A DNA stretch of 64,000 bases from Pseudoalteromonas caenipelagi (GCF_013140855.1 NZ_JABBPG010000001.1:930001-994000), one strand, 5' to 3'; positions 8,898 through 19,763 are shown, counted from the first letter of the stretch. Notes: a model not told the origin generated them from the sequence alone. Made by a program: numbers and translations.

Positions 8898-9073
8898 ATT
8901 GAAACTAATGATATAACAGCTGAAGTTACGCGCTTAGAAGCCATGGCACCAAAGTGGTTAAGACTCTTGAACGCTGGGTGGTAGTGCAAGCTCCGGCTGG
9001 TCATAGGTTTCGTTTTGTCCTTCCACAAAGAAGTGACTTTGACGAAGCTGACAATGTAAATATGTGGGAATAA
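8898..9073 (+). pseudogene. Remnant of a VOC/glyoxalase-family gene (one-base deletion)
   Basis: No long reading frame is open, but reading 8898 onward gives ...ITAEVTRLEAM, and moving back one base at GCCATGGCACC (8939-8949) continues GTKVVKTLERWVVVQAPAGH, then RFRFVLPQRSDFDEADNVNMWE and a stop at 9073. This is the C-terminal half of a glyoxalase-like (VOC) protein. Restoring one G after ATG rejoins the frames. The N-terminal half is absent, so the gene is both truncated and frameshifted. Confidence 0.75.
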
Positions 9074-9088
9074 CAAACACTATCAAAA

Positions 9089-9649
9089 CTAAGATTTTGA
9101 GCTCTCGTCCTGAGGTTTACTGACATTATTCTCGACGAAGTGATTAAGTTGAGACAGTGTACGTATAACATAAAGCTGCTTAGTTGCTGAGTAGTCCGCC
9201 TCTAGTTGATTTAAAAAATCACTATTCCAAAACTTCGGGCAAAGTTTAAGTGTTTTATAACTTTGAATTGTGCCCTTCAATACAGAGCTACCCTCGGGCC
9301 AACCTTCTGGTTTTACAAAGAGCCCTTTAATACAACGTTTAGTCACAAGCCAGTAGCTAAGAGGGTAAGATAAGTCGATATAAACTAAGGTGTCTGCCGC
9401 ATCTAATCGCTGCTTAAACGTTCCCATGGGTCCTAACCCATCAATAATCCAACAGTCCTTTTCAAGGATATGCTGATGAGCATTATCAAATATTTCACGC
9501 GCGACTTGTTCCCCACTTTTATTATATTGCAGTAAGTCTAACTGATGTAACTCAATGCCAATTACCCGAGCTAGCCTTTTACTTAACGTAGACTTGCCGC
9601 TCCCAGGTTTGCCAAATACCGCTATTTTTTTCAATTGATATCCTTTCAT
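9089..9649 (-). CDS. P-loop nucleotide kinase-like ATPase (FlaR/topology-modulation type)
   Basis: 186 residues with a Walker A motif GKPGSGKST at about 13-21, then LHQLDLLQY and CWIIDGLGP in the positions seen in small adenylate-kinase-like proteins once called FlaR or DNA topology modulation protein. KRCIKGLF and the following Arg/Lys residues could form the lid. The substrate is unknown and a role in DNA topology is not supported for the family as a whole. Single gene on the minus strand. Confidence 0.75.
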   Translation of the reverse strand: MKGYQLKKIAVFGKPGSGKSTLSKRLARVIGIELHQLDLLQYNKSGEQVAREIFDNAHQHILEKDCWIIDGLGPMGTFKQRLDAADTLVYIDLSYPLSYWLVTKRCIKGLFVKPEGWPEGSSVLKGTIQSYKTLKLCPKFWNSDFLNQLEADYSATKQLYVIRTLSQLNHFVENNVSKPQDESSKS

Positions 9650-9780
9650 TAAAAGACTTCACGATTATTCAAGTAAAGCTAAAGATGGCGACAAGATAAA
9701 GATGCTATTGCCGTTTAAATAACGCGAAACGAACCATCAAAATGAACTTTTGTGCGTAGCGAGTTTAACTTTGTGCCTTT

Positions 9781-10329
9781 TTAAAGACCAACAGAGCTAT
9801 TGAACTCAGACGCAAGCATCGCGTACAAGCATTCATCTGCCCACTCACCTTTAAAAAATATGTTTTGCATGTAATGAGCCTCAAGGCGAAAGCCCAAACA
9901 CTTTAAAAGACGCTGTGCAGCTTCATTTTTAGCATCAGTGATTGCAATAACACGATGCTTACTCAATACATTAAACAAGTACTCGAGTAAGGCCGTTACT
10001 GCATTATTTGCTACCCCCTGCCGCTGGTTAGTCGGGGCAATAGTAAAGCCGATTTCAACTTGCTCATCATCGATAAAATGTATAGCTAAATCTCCCAATA
10101 AATGATCACTGGATGAATCGACAATGGCAAGTTGAAACCACTTTCCGGCTTCGCCAAATGTCGTATAGTCCATATTATCAAATAGCCGCTGAGCATCCGC
10201 GAGCGTGTAATTATCCCAACTTTGATAACGGGCCACATCTTTTATATTTCGATACTGTGCAAAATGCGCTAGATCTTTGGCAAAAAAGGGTCTTATTTGC
10301 ATATGCTTGGTGTATAAAGTAGGTGCCAT
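9781..10329 (-). CDS. GNAT acetyltransferase (RimJ/RimL type)
   Basis: 182 residues of GNAT fold. The acetyl-CoA pyrophosphate loop is NQRQGVANNA (about 101-110), preceded by EIGFTIAP. The late motif AAQRLLKCLGFRLE is typical of RimJ/RimL-like enzymes that acetylate protein N-termini or small amines. The specific acceptor cannot be read from the sequence. The gene stands 30 bp from the kinase gene at 10361 on the same strand. Confidence 0.85.
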   Translation of the reverse strand: MAPTLYTKHMQIRPFFAKDLAHFAQYRNIKDVARYQSWDNYTLADAQRLFDNMDYTTFGEAGKWFQLAIVDSSSDHLLGDLAIHFIDDEQVEIGFTIAPTNQRQGVANNAVTALLEYLFNVLSKHRVIAITDAKNEAAQRLLKCLGFRLEAHYMQNIFFKGEWADECLYAMLASEFNSSVGL

Positions 10330-10360
10330 AACAATGATCCTTATTATTTTTTGCTGTATT

Positions 10361-11197
10361 TTATAACATGAAGCGGTGGGTCTCTAAAGCCTTAACATGT
10401 AGGTCGCACAACTGCGGCAAAACATCAAATCCATGCTCCGTTAAGCGCTGAAAAAACATGATAAAGTATTTGATTTGCCGTTCACTCATCCCTTTTCCTG
10501 TGCGCGCTATCAACTGTTTTTCTTGTTGTAAACGCCACTTAAATACTCGTTCAAAGTGGCCGACGTCTAAATAGATAAGGTTGTCTAAATGCGCAAACAG
10601 AGGTTGATAATCAGAGGCTAAAAACGCGTTAACTAACGTTCTAAAATGACCATTTTCATCATCTTCACGCTCTAATTGGTTGATTGGGTCAATTAGCTGC
10701 TCATTTGATTGGGCCGCGATACCTACGCACCACCCTTCAAAAACCAATATATCCAGTGGTTGCTGGTGTTTGGGCCACAAGTAGGTTGCACAGGGCTCGT
10801 CAGTGGCTTTATCAAAACGTGGTAACTGCAAAGAACTTCCCTGTTTAAAATCGGCTAACACTTGTTGGCCTAAAGCAACATCATGAGTGCCTGGCACACC
10901 TCGAGTTGCAAACAAAGGATGTAGCTGTCGAGCGCGCTTTTTTCGCTCATTTGAGCTTAAGTAGAAATCATCAATCGACACCGTGGCTGCGCGATAACCA
11001 CTTTCGTTCAAATGCGCGACCAAATACGCTGCTAGAGTTGACTTTCCAGATCCCTGCGCACCATTGATACCTAAACAATAAGGACGCACTGAATGATTTA
11101 TTTGTTGTTCTAGCCAAGCAATAATTGGTGCAGCATCTTTTATATAGTCTGTTGATAGCCGATACTGCTCTATAAATGCAGTTTGCCAAGGTTTCAT
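10361..11197 (-). CDS. Glycerate kinase-like P-loop kinase (YggC/plant GLYK type)
   Basis: I place the start at the ATG at 11197 (MKPWQTAF, SD GGAATGAG); an earlier in-frame ATG at 11233 adds 12 residues. The protein has 278 residues. Walker A is GINGAQGSGKST, followed by VSIDDFYLSSNER, RGVPGTHD and VFEGWCVG, all characteristic of the uridine-kinase-like family that includes E. coli YggC, fungal Tda10 and plant D-glycerate 3-kinase. Phosphorylation of glycerate is plausible but unproved for bacterial members. pdxJ follows upstream at 71 bp. Confidence 0.8.
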   Translation of the reverse strand: MKPWQTAFIEQYRLSTDYIKDAAPIIAWLEQQINHSVRPYCLGINGAQGSGKSTLAAYLVAHLNESGYRAATVSIDDFYLSSNERKKRARQLHPLFATRGVPGTHDVALGQQVLADFKQGSSLQLPRFDKATDEPCATYLWPKHQQPLDILVFEGWCVGIAAQSNEQLIDPINQLEREDDENGHFRTLVNAFLASDYQPLFAHLDNLIYLDVGHFERVFKWRLQQEKQLIARTGKGMSERQIKYFIMFFQRLTEHGFDVLPQLCDLHVKALETHRFML

Positions 11198-11267
11198 TGA
11201 CTCATTCCATATACTAAAAATAACAAAGGCCACTCACGTGACCTTTATTATGCATTAAATATATTCG

Positions 11268-12002
11268 CTAAGCCTGTCTGGCTTCTAACATCAAACGCTT
11301 CATGTCTCGGACTGCTTTTTCTAACCCATCAATCGCAGCTCGAGCAATAATGGCATGACCAATATTTAACTCGTATATTTCTGGCATTTGTGCAATTGGT
11401 TTAACATTGTGATAATGCAAACCATGGCCTGCATTGACGATAATGCCTAGACTATGTGCATATTGAACACCTTCACGGATGCGTTCTAATTCTTGTGCTT
11501 GTTCTTGGTCATTTTCTGCATCAGCGTACGCACCAGTGTGGATCTCAATGTACGGCGCACCCGTGGCTTTTACAGCATCGATTTGTGCTTTGTCTGCATC
11601 AATAAATAAGCTCACCTTAATGCCAGAAGCTTCAAGTGTATTAACCGCTTCAGTGATTTTTGCTTGGTTTCCTATCACATCCAAACCACCTTCGGTGGTC
11701 AGCTCTTCACGCTTTTCTGGTACTAAACACACATATTCAGGTTGCACTTCTTTAGCAATAGCCAACATTTCATCTGTTACAGCAATTTCTAGGTTCATGC
11801 GTGTTTGAATGGTTTTAGCCATTACATACACATCTCTATCTTGAATATGGCGACGGTCTTCACGTAAGTGAATCGTAATACCATCAGCACCGGCGTGCTC
11901 AGCAACACTTGCTGCGTGCGCAGGATCGGGGTAAGTGGTGCCGCGTGCCTGTCTGAGTGTTGCAATATGATCTACGTTAACGCCCAATAAAATCTCTTTC
12001 AT
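11268..12002 (-). CDS. pdxJ: Pyridoxine 5'-phosphate synthase
   Basis: 244 residues, full family length. PdxJ condenses 1-deoxyxylulose 5-phosphate with 3-amino-2-oxopropyl phosphate to give pyridoxine 5'-phosphate in the cytoplasm. The TIM-barrel signatures are [15 protein letters not shown] (about 6-20), [21 protein letters not shown] and [11 protein letters not shown]. It is the last gene of the leftward rnc-era-recO-pdxJ series, 4 bp after recO, the usual order in gammaproteobacteria. Confidence 0.97.
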   Translation of the reverse strand: MKEILLGVNVDHIATLRQARGTTYPDPAHAASVAEHAGADGITIHLREDRRHIQDRDVYVMAKTIQTRMNLEIAVTDEMLAIAKEVQPEYVCLVPEKREELTTEGGLDVIGNQAKITEAVNTLEASGIKVSLFIDADKAQIDAVKATGAPYIEIHTGAYADAENDQEQAQELERIREGVQYAHSLGIIVNAGHGLHYHNVKPIAQMPEIYELNIGHAIIARAAIDGLEKAVRDMKRLMLEARQA

Positions 12003-12006
12003 AGCC

Positions 12007-12696
12007 CTACCTTGATATAAATAATTCGCGGCTTTTTAACGCCTTGTTTCCTAAAAGGGGTTTCAATAAATATCGACTCAAGTGTTTAGCTGGAGTACGA
12101 ACAGCTGCTTTGGCAAAATCATGCTCAGCCATTGCTAATAACACAGCACCCGAAAAACCGTTTTGCGGTATATCTGTTGGTTCAAATCCCAGCTCTGGAA
12201 TATATTGATAATTTAAGTTTGCCGTTATCGGCTCACCATTGGCATCAATATCAAACTCAATGCCAAAGCCCAAAGCACTGAGCAACTGAAACTCATAACT
12301 GCGTAAAATAGGTTCAACGTCGCTGTTTTGTTCCAAAGAACGCACATGAGTTTGATACAACTCGAACACCTGCTCCAAAGGCTCATTACGGGGCACAATG
12401 CGATAGGTCAGTTCATTCAAATAAAAACCACAATATAACTGCTTGCCCTGCAATTCTAATGGATTTTGAGCCAGCTCAAAGGAGTTTAAATATTTTAGGT
12501 CGTAACGGCCAGCATATTGGGCCAAAATAGGAGCGAAAGGTCTAAGATGTGCGTTGTGTTTTAGTGCCTGTTTGCCTTTAATACGTGCGATCATACTCAA
12601 ATGACCAACGCCCTCAACAAGCATATTCAACATCAATTGAGAGTCGCTGTGCGCTCTACGATGAAGCAAATACACTTGCCGAAAGTCGTTTTGCAA
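12007..12696 (-). CDS. recO: DNA repair protein RecO
   Basis: 229 residues. RecO works with RecR and RecF to load RecA on SSB-coated single-stranded DNA. The N-terminal OB-fold (about 1-80, starting [17 protein letters not shown]) and helical C-terminal domain ([11 protein letters not shown]) are recognisable. The start is a TTG at 12696, directly after the era stop codon, with GGAG 8 bp upstream inside era. This implies translational coupling. Confidence 0.93.
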   Translation of the reverse strand: MQNDFRQVYLLHRRAHSDSQLMLNMLVEGVGHLSMIARIKGKQALKHNAHLRPFAPILAQYAGRYDLKYLNSFELAQNPLELQGKQLYCGFYLNELTYRIVPRNEPLEQVFELYQTHVRSLEQNSDVEPILRSYEFQLLSALGFGIEFDIDANGEPITANLNYQYIPELGFEPTDIPQNGFSGAVLLAMAEHDFAKAAVRTPAKHLSRYLLKPLLGNKALKSRELFISR

Positions 12697-13596
12697 TTAG
12701 TCTTCTCCGTACCCTAGGCTACGTAGTGCACGTTCATCATCAGCCCAACCTGATTTTACTTTCACCCAAAGTTCTAAAAAGACTTTGTTATCCAACATGG
12801 CCTCTAAATCTTTACGGGCTTCACGGCCGATCACTTTTAGCTTTTCGCCTTTGTTACCGATCACCATACGCTTTTGTGATTCACGCTCAACTAAGATTAA
12901 TGCATTGATCTGCCATACACCATTGTCTTGCCACTTAAACTGTTCAATTTCAACAGTCACAGAGTACGGCAGCTCATCACCCATAAAGCGCATCAGTTTT
13001 TCACGCACAATTTCTGCTGATAAAAAACGCATCGAGCGGTCAGTTACATAATCTTCTGGGAAATAAAACTCACACTCAGGTAAGCGTGCACGTACTTGCT
13101 CTTTCACCAAGTCGATGTTTTTATTCTGCTTTGCAGATACTGGTACAATCCCAACAAAATCGCCTTGTTCAGAAAGCCATTGCATGTGCTTTAAAACGTC
13201 TTCTTGTACTTTTACTTGGTCAACTTTATTCATCACCACAAGCACAGGACGACCGCTTTGGATGACCTTATTTAACACCATTTCATCATCGCTGTTCCAA
13301 AGTGTGCCTTCAAGAACAAAAATGATCAGCTCAACATCACCAATTGAGCTAGACGCTGCACGGTTCATCAAACGGTTGATGGCACGCTTTTCTTCAATAT
13401 GAAGGCCTGGAGTATCAACATAAACTGCTTGATAGTTGTCTTCTGTGTGAATACCCATGATACGGTGACGAGTGGTTTGTGGCTTACGAGAGGTGATACT
13501 CACCTTTTGCTCCACAATTTTGTTTAGTAGCGTTGATTTACCTACATTTGGGCGACCAACGATGGCAACCATGCCACAGTGTGTATTAGGCGTCAT
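12697..13596 (-). CDS. era: GTPase Era
   Basis: 299 residues. Era is a GTPase that binds the 3' end of 16S rRNA and helps 30S assembly. G1 is [12 protein letters not shown] (about 14-25), G3 is DTPGLH, G4 is NKVD, and the C-terminal KH domain includes [13 protein letters not shown]. The start overlaps the end of rnc by 11 bp, the classical rnc-era coupling. Confidence 0.97.
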   Translation of the reverse strand: MTPNTHCGMVAIVGRPNVGKSTLLNKIVEQKVSITSRKPQTTRHRIMGIHTEDNYQAVYVDTPGLHIEEKRAINRLMNRAASSSIGDVELIIFVLEGTLWNSDDEMVLNKVIQSGRPVLVVMNKVDQVKVQEDVLKHMQWLSEQGDFVGIVPVSAKQNKNIDLVKEQVRARLPECEFYFPEDYVTDRSMRFLSAEIVREKLMRFMGDELPYSVTVEIEQFKWQDNGVWQINALILVERESQKRMVIGNKGEKLKVIGREARKDLEAMLDNKVFLELWVKVKSGWADDERALRSLGYGED

Positions 13597-14263
13597 TTTT
13601 TAAAATCTTCAATGCTTTTTCGGCAGCTTTTTGCTCAGCTTTACGACGAGAGCTACCTACTGAAATTATGCTCTCCATCCCTTCTACAATACATTCAACC
13701 GTGAACGTTTGGTTGTGCGCCTGACCTTTGGTATCGATAACCGTATAGCCAGGTAATGGTAGCTTGCGTGCCTGTAAGTACTCTTGTAGTAATGTTTTAG
13801 GGTCTTTTTGATTGAGCCCAGGAGAAATCGCATCTAACCGCGAGGCATACCAAGTTAAAATCAACTCACTACAAGTATCAATATTTGAGTCTAAGAATAC
13901 TGCCCCAATAATCGCTTCTACGGCATCTGCAAGCGTTGACTCTCGACGAAAGCCACCGCTTTTAAGCTCACCAGGGCCAAGCCTTAAATAATCACCTAAG
14001 TTAAACTCTACACCAAATTCAGCTAAAGTTTGCCCTCTAACTAAGGTCGAACGCATGCGACTCAAATCACCTTCACGCGCTTTAGGAAATTTATGATACA
14101 AGGCATTGGCGATAACAAAACTCAAAATCGAGTCACCAAGAAATTCTAATCGCTCATTGTGCTGACCTTTATGACTGCGATGCGTCATGGCCTGCTCAAG
14201 CAATACCTCGTTACTAAAGTGATATCCTATCTTACTGTATAATTCTGCTACGTTTTTTTTCAT
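13586..14263 (-). CDS. rnc: Ribonuclease III
   Basis: 225 residues. RNase III cuts double-stranded RNA, including rRNA precursors. The nuclease signature [21 protein letters not shown] is at about 36-56, with the second acidic cluster [14 protein letters not shown]. The double-stranded RNA-binding domain occupies about 155-225 and ends [15 protein letters not shown]. It lies 2 bp after lepB. Confidence 0.97.
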   Translation of the reverse strand: MKKNVAELYSKIGYHFSNEVLLEQAMTHRSHKGQHNERLEFLGDSILSFVIANALYHKFPKAREGDLSRMRSTLVRGQTLAEFGVEFNLGDYLRLGPGELKSGGFRRESTLADAVEAIIGAVFLDSNIDTCSELILTWYASRLDAISPGLNQKDPKTLLQEYLQARKLPLPGYTVIDTKGQAHNQTFTVECIVEGMESIISVGSSRRKAEQKAAEKALKILKNDA

Positions 14264-14265
14264 TG

Positions 14266-15204
14266 CTACTGAATATTACCTAGGCGTTCAAAGCGAACAC
14301 CAGTTGGAACCCAACCTGGAAGTAGGCTGTCTGGGCCATTTTCAAAATCAAAACTCATCCAAATAAAGACCGCTTTACCGACCAAGTTCTCCTTAGGAAC
14401 AAACCCCCACATACGGCTATCTTGACTATTATTACGATTGTCACCCATTGCAAAATAGCTATCTTCTGGCACTATCCATTCATCTTTTCTCGTACCAGCT
14501 TGTTGCGGACGATAACGTTCTACAGGTTCTATTGCCTGAGGGTTTATAAGTATATCATGCTGCACATTAGGCAAGCTTTCTGCTAAACGCACTAATGGCA
14601 TTGAACCTTGCATGTATTCATCATTGTTAACGATATCAAGCTTTATCTTATTATACTCACCACATACCAAATTGCCCTGTTGCTGCTCGCCATCTGCACA
14701 ATTAGGTTTGATATATAACTGGCGGTTACGATAAACAATACGGTCGCCAGGTAAGCCAATAACGCGCTTAATAAAGTCGATACGCTCATCAAGTGGAAAC
14801 TTGAATACCACAACATCACCGCGCTCTGGTTGGCCAACCTCAACCAATTGTGAGCGCCAGACAGGGTCTTTAATACCGTATGCGTATTTTTGAACCAAAA
14901 TAAAATCACCATCTAATAAAGTTGGCATCATTGAGCCAGATGGGATTTGAAATGGTTCAAAGATGAATGAGCGAAAAATAGTAATCGCTGCAATCATCGG
15001 GAATATAGACTTTGCGCCTTCAATTATGGCGGGTTCAGGGGCTATTTGCGCAATCACATCGTCATCAAGAGTCTGTTCGGAAGAGCCTTGTGCCAATGCA
15101 ATGCGTTCTTTTCGCTTAGGTGCATAAACCAAGTGGTCTAATAGCCAAAGTAAGCCTGAGCCAATGGTCAATACCACCAAAAAAATAGAAAAATAGCCTG
15201 CCAT
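14266..15204 (-). CDS. lepB: Signal peptidase I
   Basis: 312 residues. LepB removes signal peptides from secreted proteins at the inner membrane. Two N-terminal hydrophobic stretches (about 3-25 and 65-85) anchor it. The catalytic Ser is in PSGSMMPTL (about 91-99) and the general-base Lys in [13 protein letters not shown] (about 143-155). The box [11 protein letters not shown] is near residue 250. lepA precedes it by 13 bp. Confidence 0.97.
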   Translation of the reverse strand: MAGYFSIFLVVLTIGSGLLWLLDHLVYAPKRKERIALAQGSSEQTLDDDVIAQIAPEPAIIEGAKSIFPMIAAITIFRSFIFEPFQIPSGSMMPTLLDGDFILVQKYAYGIKDPVWRSQLVEVGQPERGDVVVFKFPLDERIDFIKRVIGLPGDRIVYRNRQLYIKPNCADGEQQQGNLVCGEYNKIKLDIVNNDEYMQGSMPLVRLAESLPNVQHDILINPQAIEPVERYRPQQAGTRKDEWIVPEDSYFAMGDNRNNSQDSRMWGFVPKENLVGKAVFIWMSFDFENGPDSLLPGWVPTGVRFERLGNIQ

Positions 15205-15217
15205 TAATAAATTCCTG

Positions 15218-17005
15218 TTATTTACCCACTTTAAGTATGGCTAGAAACGCATCTTGAGGTACTTCAACGTTACCTAACTGTTTCATGCGTTTTTTACCTT
15301 CTTTTTGTTTTTGAAGTAGTTTCTTCTTACGACTTACGTCACCACCATAACACTTCGCGATAACATTTTTACGTAATTGTTTTACGGTTGTACGTGCAAT
15401 AACGTGTCCACCAATAGCCGCTTGAATCGCAATATCGAACATCTGACGTGGAATAAGCTCTTTTAATGCGTCTGCTAATTGACGTCCACGACTTTGCGCG
15501 CCATCTCGGTGTGCAATAATTGCTAATGCATCAACACGGTCGCCGTTAATAAGAATATCAACCCTAACCATATCAGATGGGGTAAAGTGCTTAAAGTTAT
15601 AGTCAAGTGATGCAAAACCACGGCTTGTTGATTTTAGTTTATCGAAGAAGTCCATCACTACTTCAGCCATTGGTAGTTCATAGGTTACTGCAACCTGTTT
15701 ACCGTGATACGCCATCTTGGTTTGCATACCGCGCTTTTCAACACATAACGTAATTACATTACCTAAGTACTCTTGCGGTACCAGAATGTTCGCTTCTACG
15801 ATTGGTTCACGGATCTCTAAAATATCATTGACCGGCGGTAAATCTGATGGATTATCAATTTGAATGGTGCCATGCTTGGTCTCAATCTCATAGATTACCG
15901 TTGGCGCTGTAGTGATAAGATCCATGTCATATTCACGCTCCAGACGCTCTTGAATGATTTCCATGTGTAACATGCCTAAGAAACCAACGCGGAAGCCAAA
16001 ACCTAACGCGGTTGAATTCTCAGGTTCAAAGAACAACGATGCATCATTTAAGCTAAGTTTGTTCAACGCATCACGGAATGATTCATAGTCATCTGAAGAG
16101 ATAGGGAACATGCCAGCGTATACTTGCGGTTTGATTTTCTGGAAACCAGGTAAACGCTGTGGCGCCGGATTTTTAGTCAAAGTGATAGTATCACCCACTG
16201 GCGCACCGTGAATATCTTTAATACCGGCGATTACATAGCCTACTTCACCCGTTTTTAAAGTACCGGTGTTGGTTTGCTTAGGTGTAAAAATACCTACTTT
16301 GTCAGCAAGGTGGGTTTGACCAGTAGACATGATCTTTATTTTATCACCTTGGCGCAGCTCACCATGTTTGATACGCACCAAAGACACAACGCCTTGGTAT
16401 GAATCAAACCAAGAGTCAATGATAAGTGCTTGTAGTGGCGCTTCGGGATCGCCTTCTGGTGGAGGTACATCACGAACAATATTCTCTAATACATCTTCGA
16501 TACCAATGCCGGTTTTAGCACTACATTGCACAGCATCAAGTGCATCGATGCCAACAATATCTTCAATTTCTTCGGCAACACGCAACGGATCGGCCTGAGG
16601 CAAATCAATTTTGTTTAAAATTGGAATAACTTCCAAATCCATTTCAATTGCAGTGTAACAGTTAGCCAACGTTTGTGCTTCTACACCCTGACCTGCGTCA
16701 ACTACCAGCAGTGCACCTTCACACGCAGCTAAAGAACGAGAGACCTCGTAGGTAAAATCAACGTGTCCTGGCGTGTCGATAAAGTTCAACATGTAGGTTT
16801 CACCATCTTTCGCTGTGTAGTTCAAAGTTACACTTTGCGCTTTGATGGTAATACCGCGCTCACGCTCGATGTCCATTGAATCCAGAACCTGCTGCTGCAT
16901 TTCTCGGTCTGTAAGGCCACCGCATACTTGAATTAGGCGGTCAGAAAGCGTTGATTTGCCATGGTCAATGTGGGCGATGATAGAAAAGTTACGGATATGC
17001 TTCAT
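15218..17005 (-). CDS. lepA: Elongation factor 4 (LepA)
   Basis: 595 residues, full length. LepA is a translational GTPase related to EF-G that acts on stalled or assembling ribosomes. G1 is [15 protein letters not shown] (about 12-26), G3 is DTPGHVDF, G4 is NKIDLP. The C-terminal domain includes [21 protein letters not shown] and the basic tail [16 protein letters not shown]. Gene order with lepB is the standard one. Confidence 0.98.
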   Translation of the reverse strand: MKHIRNFSIIAHIDHGKSTLSDRLIQVCGGLTDREMQQQVLDSMDIERERGITIKAQSVTLNYTAKDGETYMLNFIDTPGHVDFTYEVSRSLAACEGALLVVDAGQGVEAQTLANCYTAIEMDLEVIPILNKIDLPQADPLRVAEEIEDIVGIDALDAVQCSAKTGIGIEDVLENIVRDVPPPEGDPEAPLQALIIDSWFDSYQGVVSLVRIKHGELRQGDKIKIMSTGQTHLADKVGIFTPKQTNTGTLKTGEVGYVIAGIKDIHGAPVGDTITLTKNPAPQRLPGFQKIKPQVYAGMFPISSDDYESFRDALNKLSLNDASLFFEPENSTALGFGFRVGFLGMLHMEIIQERLEREYDMDLITTAPTVIYEIETKHGTIQIDNPSDLPPVNDILEIREPIVEANILVPQEYLGNVITLCVEKRGMQTKMAYHGKQVAVTYELPMAEVVMDFFDKLKSTSRGFASLDYNFKHFTPSDMVRVDILINGDRVDALAIIAHRDGAQSRGRQLADALKELIPRQMFDIAIQAAIGGHVIARTTVKQLRKNVIAKCYGGDVSRKKKLLQKQKEGKKRMKQLGNVEVPQDAFLAILKVGK

Positions 17006-17072
17006 ATACTGGATTCTAAACTTCTATAAGTCACTAAATGGATTAAAGTAGCGATTTTACCTTTTATTTAAC

Positions 17073-17522
17073 TCAATCACCATCTATTTGCGTCACGCTC
17101 ATGCTAATTGGATAAATTTTTACCACTTTCACCTCGTGCTTTAAACCTTGCACTCGCCATTTTGCAAGTAGAAATCCTAAAAGGCCGCCGACTGTGGCAC
17201 TTAGAATTTGCTTTGGCTCACTCCAAGCAAACGCTAACACACTAATGAATGCGAATAAAAAAGCACCAAATATCGGTAGCATATATACATAGAAGGAATG
17301 ACTGACAAGTTTTGAATCATCAAGGCTGAGTTTGACTTTCTGCCCAATCTGAACAGGCTTTTCAAACTTGATTGGTAAGGTTTTTTTATGAGAGCCAAAC
17401 AATTTAGCAAAAATTTGCGATCCACATTTGCCATTACAGCCCTCACAGGCAGGCTTTTGTTGTGCCTGTAAATAAGCAGTAGTGCCAGATACTGACACTA
17501 CGGTAAGTGTTTGTTCTATCAT
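17073..17522 (-). CDS. rseC: SoxR-reducing/sigma-E regulatory protein RseC
   Basis: 149 residues. The N-terminal domain carries the Cys cluster CEGCNGKCG (about 23-31), followed by two membrane segments (about 78-98 and 103-122). RseC family members have been linked to sigma-E control and to reduction of SoxR; which role applies here is not visible. Start overlaps the rseB stop by 4 bp (ATGA). Confidence 0.92.
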   Translation of the reverse strand: MIEQTLTVVSVSGTTAYLQAQQKPACEGCNGKCGSQIFAKLFGSHKKTLPIKFEKPVQIGQKVKLSLDDSKLVSHSFYVYMLPIFGAFLFAFISVLAFAWSEPKQILSATVGGLLGFLLAKWRVQGLKHEVKVVKIYPISMSVTQIDGD

Positions 17523-18469
17523 AGTGGCCGTTTCACAGACTCAGCGATACTCTTTGCTGTAATCGCTGGTATATTACCAACAACAGACACATCAAACGCG
17601 CCCGAATTGTGCACATACACGGTTGTTGCACCTGATGATAGAGCCCCACTTGGACGCTGACCAGGCAGTGGTCGTTGTACAAATACAGATACATCCACTA
17701 AGCCATCTGAAAACAAATAATAGTCCGCCAATTCGTTATTTAAATCTAATTTGTGACGGTCAGATTTTAATAGTTTAAATCCTTCAGGCAACCAACCAAT
17801 TTGCCAATTACTCTGCGCAGTTTCATCTTTACTTAACTCAAGCGCAGGCAAAGGCGTAGGAAATTCTCTTTGTGTCAATTCGAGTAGCTGTTCGGCAGGT
17901 TCAGGTGTAACACTGATGTGCGTTAATTGTAATTGTTCAAGTAACTCCCCTTGCTGCGTTACATAAGCCGCTTTTAGCAACAGTGACGATTGAGTATCAA
18001 TCCAGAGCCAATAATTGTACTTAGAGTCATCTTTTGATTCCACTCGCACCAACTGAGCTGGACGCCCAGCTATTCGCCCTTTACCACCTAACACAAAATC
18101 ATAATGTTCCAATAACGCTTGAGAATCTTTGAACAATATTTCCGGAATAGGCCCTGCAATAGAATCAGTTCTTACCGAATAAGGCGTAGATTGAGGTTCA
18201 TAGTAAGTGACTAAATCGTCAACTCGCACTATTTCAAGCCCTGCGCCATTAAGTAAGCTCAAAAGCTCTAATTCTTTGTTGTTGTGTTTAGCATGCACCC
18301 ATCGATAAGGTTCCATGCCTTTACCCTTAAGAACAACAAATGAAGCATCAAAGTTTCTATTGTGGACGGCTGTCGCCATGTTATTCAACAATTGCTTGGC
18401 AGAAACAACCTCTTCGGCGTGCGTTAAGGTCGCCAAAAATAAACCTAAAATGCAGGCAAGTAATCTCAT
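17519..18469 (-). CDS. rseB: Sigma-E regulatory protein RseB (MucB)
   Basis: 316 residues with a signal peptide (MRLLACILGLFLATLTHA). RseB is a periplasmic protein that binds the periplasmic part of RseA, blocks its cleavage by DegS, and senses lipopolysaccharide intermediates. The large N-terminal LolA-like domain (about 20-200) and smaller C-terminal domain (about 220-316) fit the family. It lies 4 bp after rseA. Confidence 0.95.
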   Translation of the reverse strand: MRLLACILGLFLATLTHAEEVVSAKQLLNNMATAVHNRNFDASFVVLKGKGMEPYRWVHAKHNNKELELLSLLNGAGLEIVRVDDLVTYYEPQSTPYSVRTDSIAGPIPEILFKDSQALLEHYDFVLGGKGRIAGRPAQLVRVESKDDSKYNYWLWIDTQSSLLLKAAYVTQQGELLEQLQLTHISVTPEPAEQLLELTQREFPTPLPALELSKDETAQSNWQIGWLPEGFKLLKSDRHKLDLNNELADYYLFSDGLVDVSVFVQRPLPGQRPSGALSSGATTVYVHNSGAFDVSVVGNIPAITAKSIAESVKRPL

Positions 18470-18473
18470 TTAA

Positions 18474-19088
18474 CTACTTCTTTTCCTCTGATTGTTCACG
18501 TTCAGCTTTGTCTTTTTGTTGCAGAGCATAAGCGACTCTAGATTGACGCTGGTGTTCTAAAACCAAAGCGCCGATACGTTGCTGCTGTAAATCTCGAATA
18601 CCTTGTTCAGCCTGCTGCAAAGCGGGTTGCTCAGATGAGAAGCTCACAGGTGCAACACCACCTGCCAATGGACGAGACTGTAAGATTGGCATTTCATCAA
18701 TTGCAGGACTATTTTGCTGTGGCATGGTATTCACGCCAAGCACTGCAACTAGCGCTACACTGGCTGCGATTGCAACCTGAGACAAAGGCTTACGCCAAGC
18801 GCTTAGCTTAATCACCTTTGTGTCACTGACTTGCTCTATATCTGCACTGTTATCGTCACCAGCTACACTGTGGCAAGGCTCATTCTCTAAAGCTTGGGCC
18901 ACACTGGCTGTAATATCAATGCTAATACCACCTGTTTGCGTTTGACGCATCACATCACCGATTTGCGCATAGCGGGCAAACTTTTCTTGATCTATCTGAC
19001 TACAAGAAGATTGTTCTAGCTGCAAGTCGCCGTCAAGTAAGCGCGATGCGGCTTCTTGCGGTGATGTAGTAAGGTTTTGTTTTGTCAT
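18474..19088 (-). CDS. rseA: Anti-sigma-E factor RseA
   Basis: 204 residues from the ATG at 19088, one base after the rpoE stop; a GTG at 19100 overlapping rpoE is the alternative. SD GGTGAG lies 7 bp upstream of the ATG. The N-terminal cytoplasmic domain binds sigma-E (SPQEAASRLLDGDLQLEQ), with a membrane segment at about 110-127 (VAIAASVALVAVLGVNTM). The periplasmic tail is Gln- and Lys/Glu-rich and should hold the DegS and RseP control sites. Confidence 0.94.
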   Translation of the reverse strand: MTKQNLTTSPQEAASRLLDGDLQLEQSSCSQIDQEKFARYAQIGDVMRQTQTGGISIDITASVAQALENEPCHSVAGDDNSADIEQVSDTKVIKLSAWRKPLSQVAIAASVALVAVLGVNTMPQQNSPAIDEMPILQSRPLAGGVAPVSFSSEQPALQQAEQGIRDLQQQRIGALVLEHQRQSRVAYALQQKDKAEREQSEEKK

Positions 19089-19089
19089 G

Positions 19090-19671
19090 TTATGACTCAC
19101 CTATTAGTGGGTTTAAATTATTATCTATTGCCTCTCGTGCCCTAAAGATACGAGAACGAACGGTACCAACTGGGCAATCCATTACTACCGCGATTTCGTC
19201 ATAGCTCATACCTTCGATCTCACGAAGCGTAATCGCCGTTTTTAAGTCATCAGGTAAACCGTCTATTGTCGAAAATATAACAGCCTTTACCTCATCACTT
19301 AGCAATAAATTCTCAGGAGATGCATTTGAGCGTAACTGCTCAGCGCCGTCATAAAACTCAGCTTCTTCAGCATCAACATCATTGGCCGGGGGTTTTCGCC
19401 CTTGAGCCACCAAATAATTTTTTGAGCAGTTAACCGCAATACGATACAACCAAGTGTAAAACGCACTTTCTCCCCTAAAATTAGGGAGTGCGCGATACGC
19501 CTTGATGAATGCCTCTTGGGCTACATCTGCTACATCACCGTGATTTGATACATAACGTGAAATCAATGCGGCGACTTTATTTTGATACTTGGCAACTAAA
19601 AGGTTGAAGGCGTTTTTATCTCCTTGCTGCACCCGCTTAACCAGTTCTAAATCCAAATCCTGCTCGCTCAT
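19090..19671 (-). CDS. rpoE: RNA polymerase sigma factor RpoE (sigma-E)
   Basis: 193 residues, usual length. It directs RNA polymerase to envelope-stress genes. Region 2 is at about 20-95 (VAQEAFIKAYRALPNFRGESAFYTWLYRIAVN) and region 4 at about 130-185 (LREIEGMSYDEIAVVMDCPVGTVRSRIFRARE). It heads the rpoE-rseA-rseB-rseC unit. A sigma-E type promoter is visible upstream (19737-19763), indicating autoregulation. Confidence 0.98.
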   Translation of the reverse strand: MSEQDLDLELVKRVQQGDKNAFNLLVAKYQNKVAALISRYVSNHGDVADVAQEAFIKAYRALPNFRGESAFYTWLYRIAVNCSKNYLVAQGRKPPANDVDAEEAEFYDGAEQLRSNASPENLLLSDEVKAVIFSTIDGLPDDLKTAITLREIEGMSYDEIAVVMDCPVGTVRSRIFRAREAIDNNLNPLIGES

Positions 19672-19736
19672 TCGAGCCGGTACTCCTCTTTGTTATAGTT
19701 ATAACTCAATGTTTCGTTGCCATTATTTACAGCTAC

Positions 19737-19763
19737 TCTGACTGAGCCATGATTAAAAAGTTC
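19737..19763 (-). promoter_or_regulatory. Sigma-E type autoregulatory promoter of rpoE
   Basis: On the minus strand GAACTT (19758-19763) is followed after 16 bp by TCAGA (19737-19741). This resembles the GAACTT-N16-TCtGA/TCAAA pattern of sigma-E promoters. It lies about 65 bp upstream of the rpoE ATG. Confidence 0.7.
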
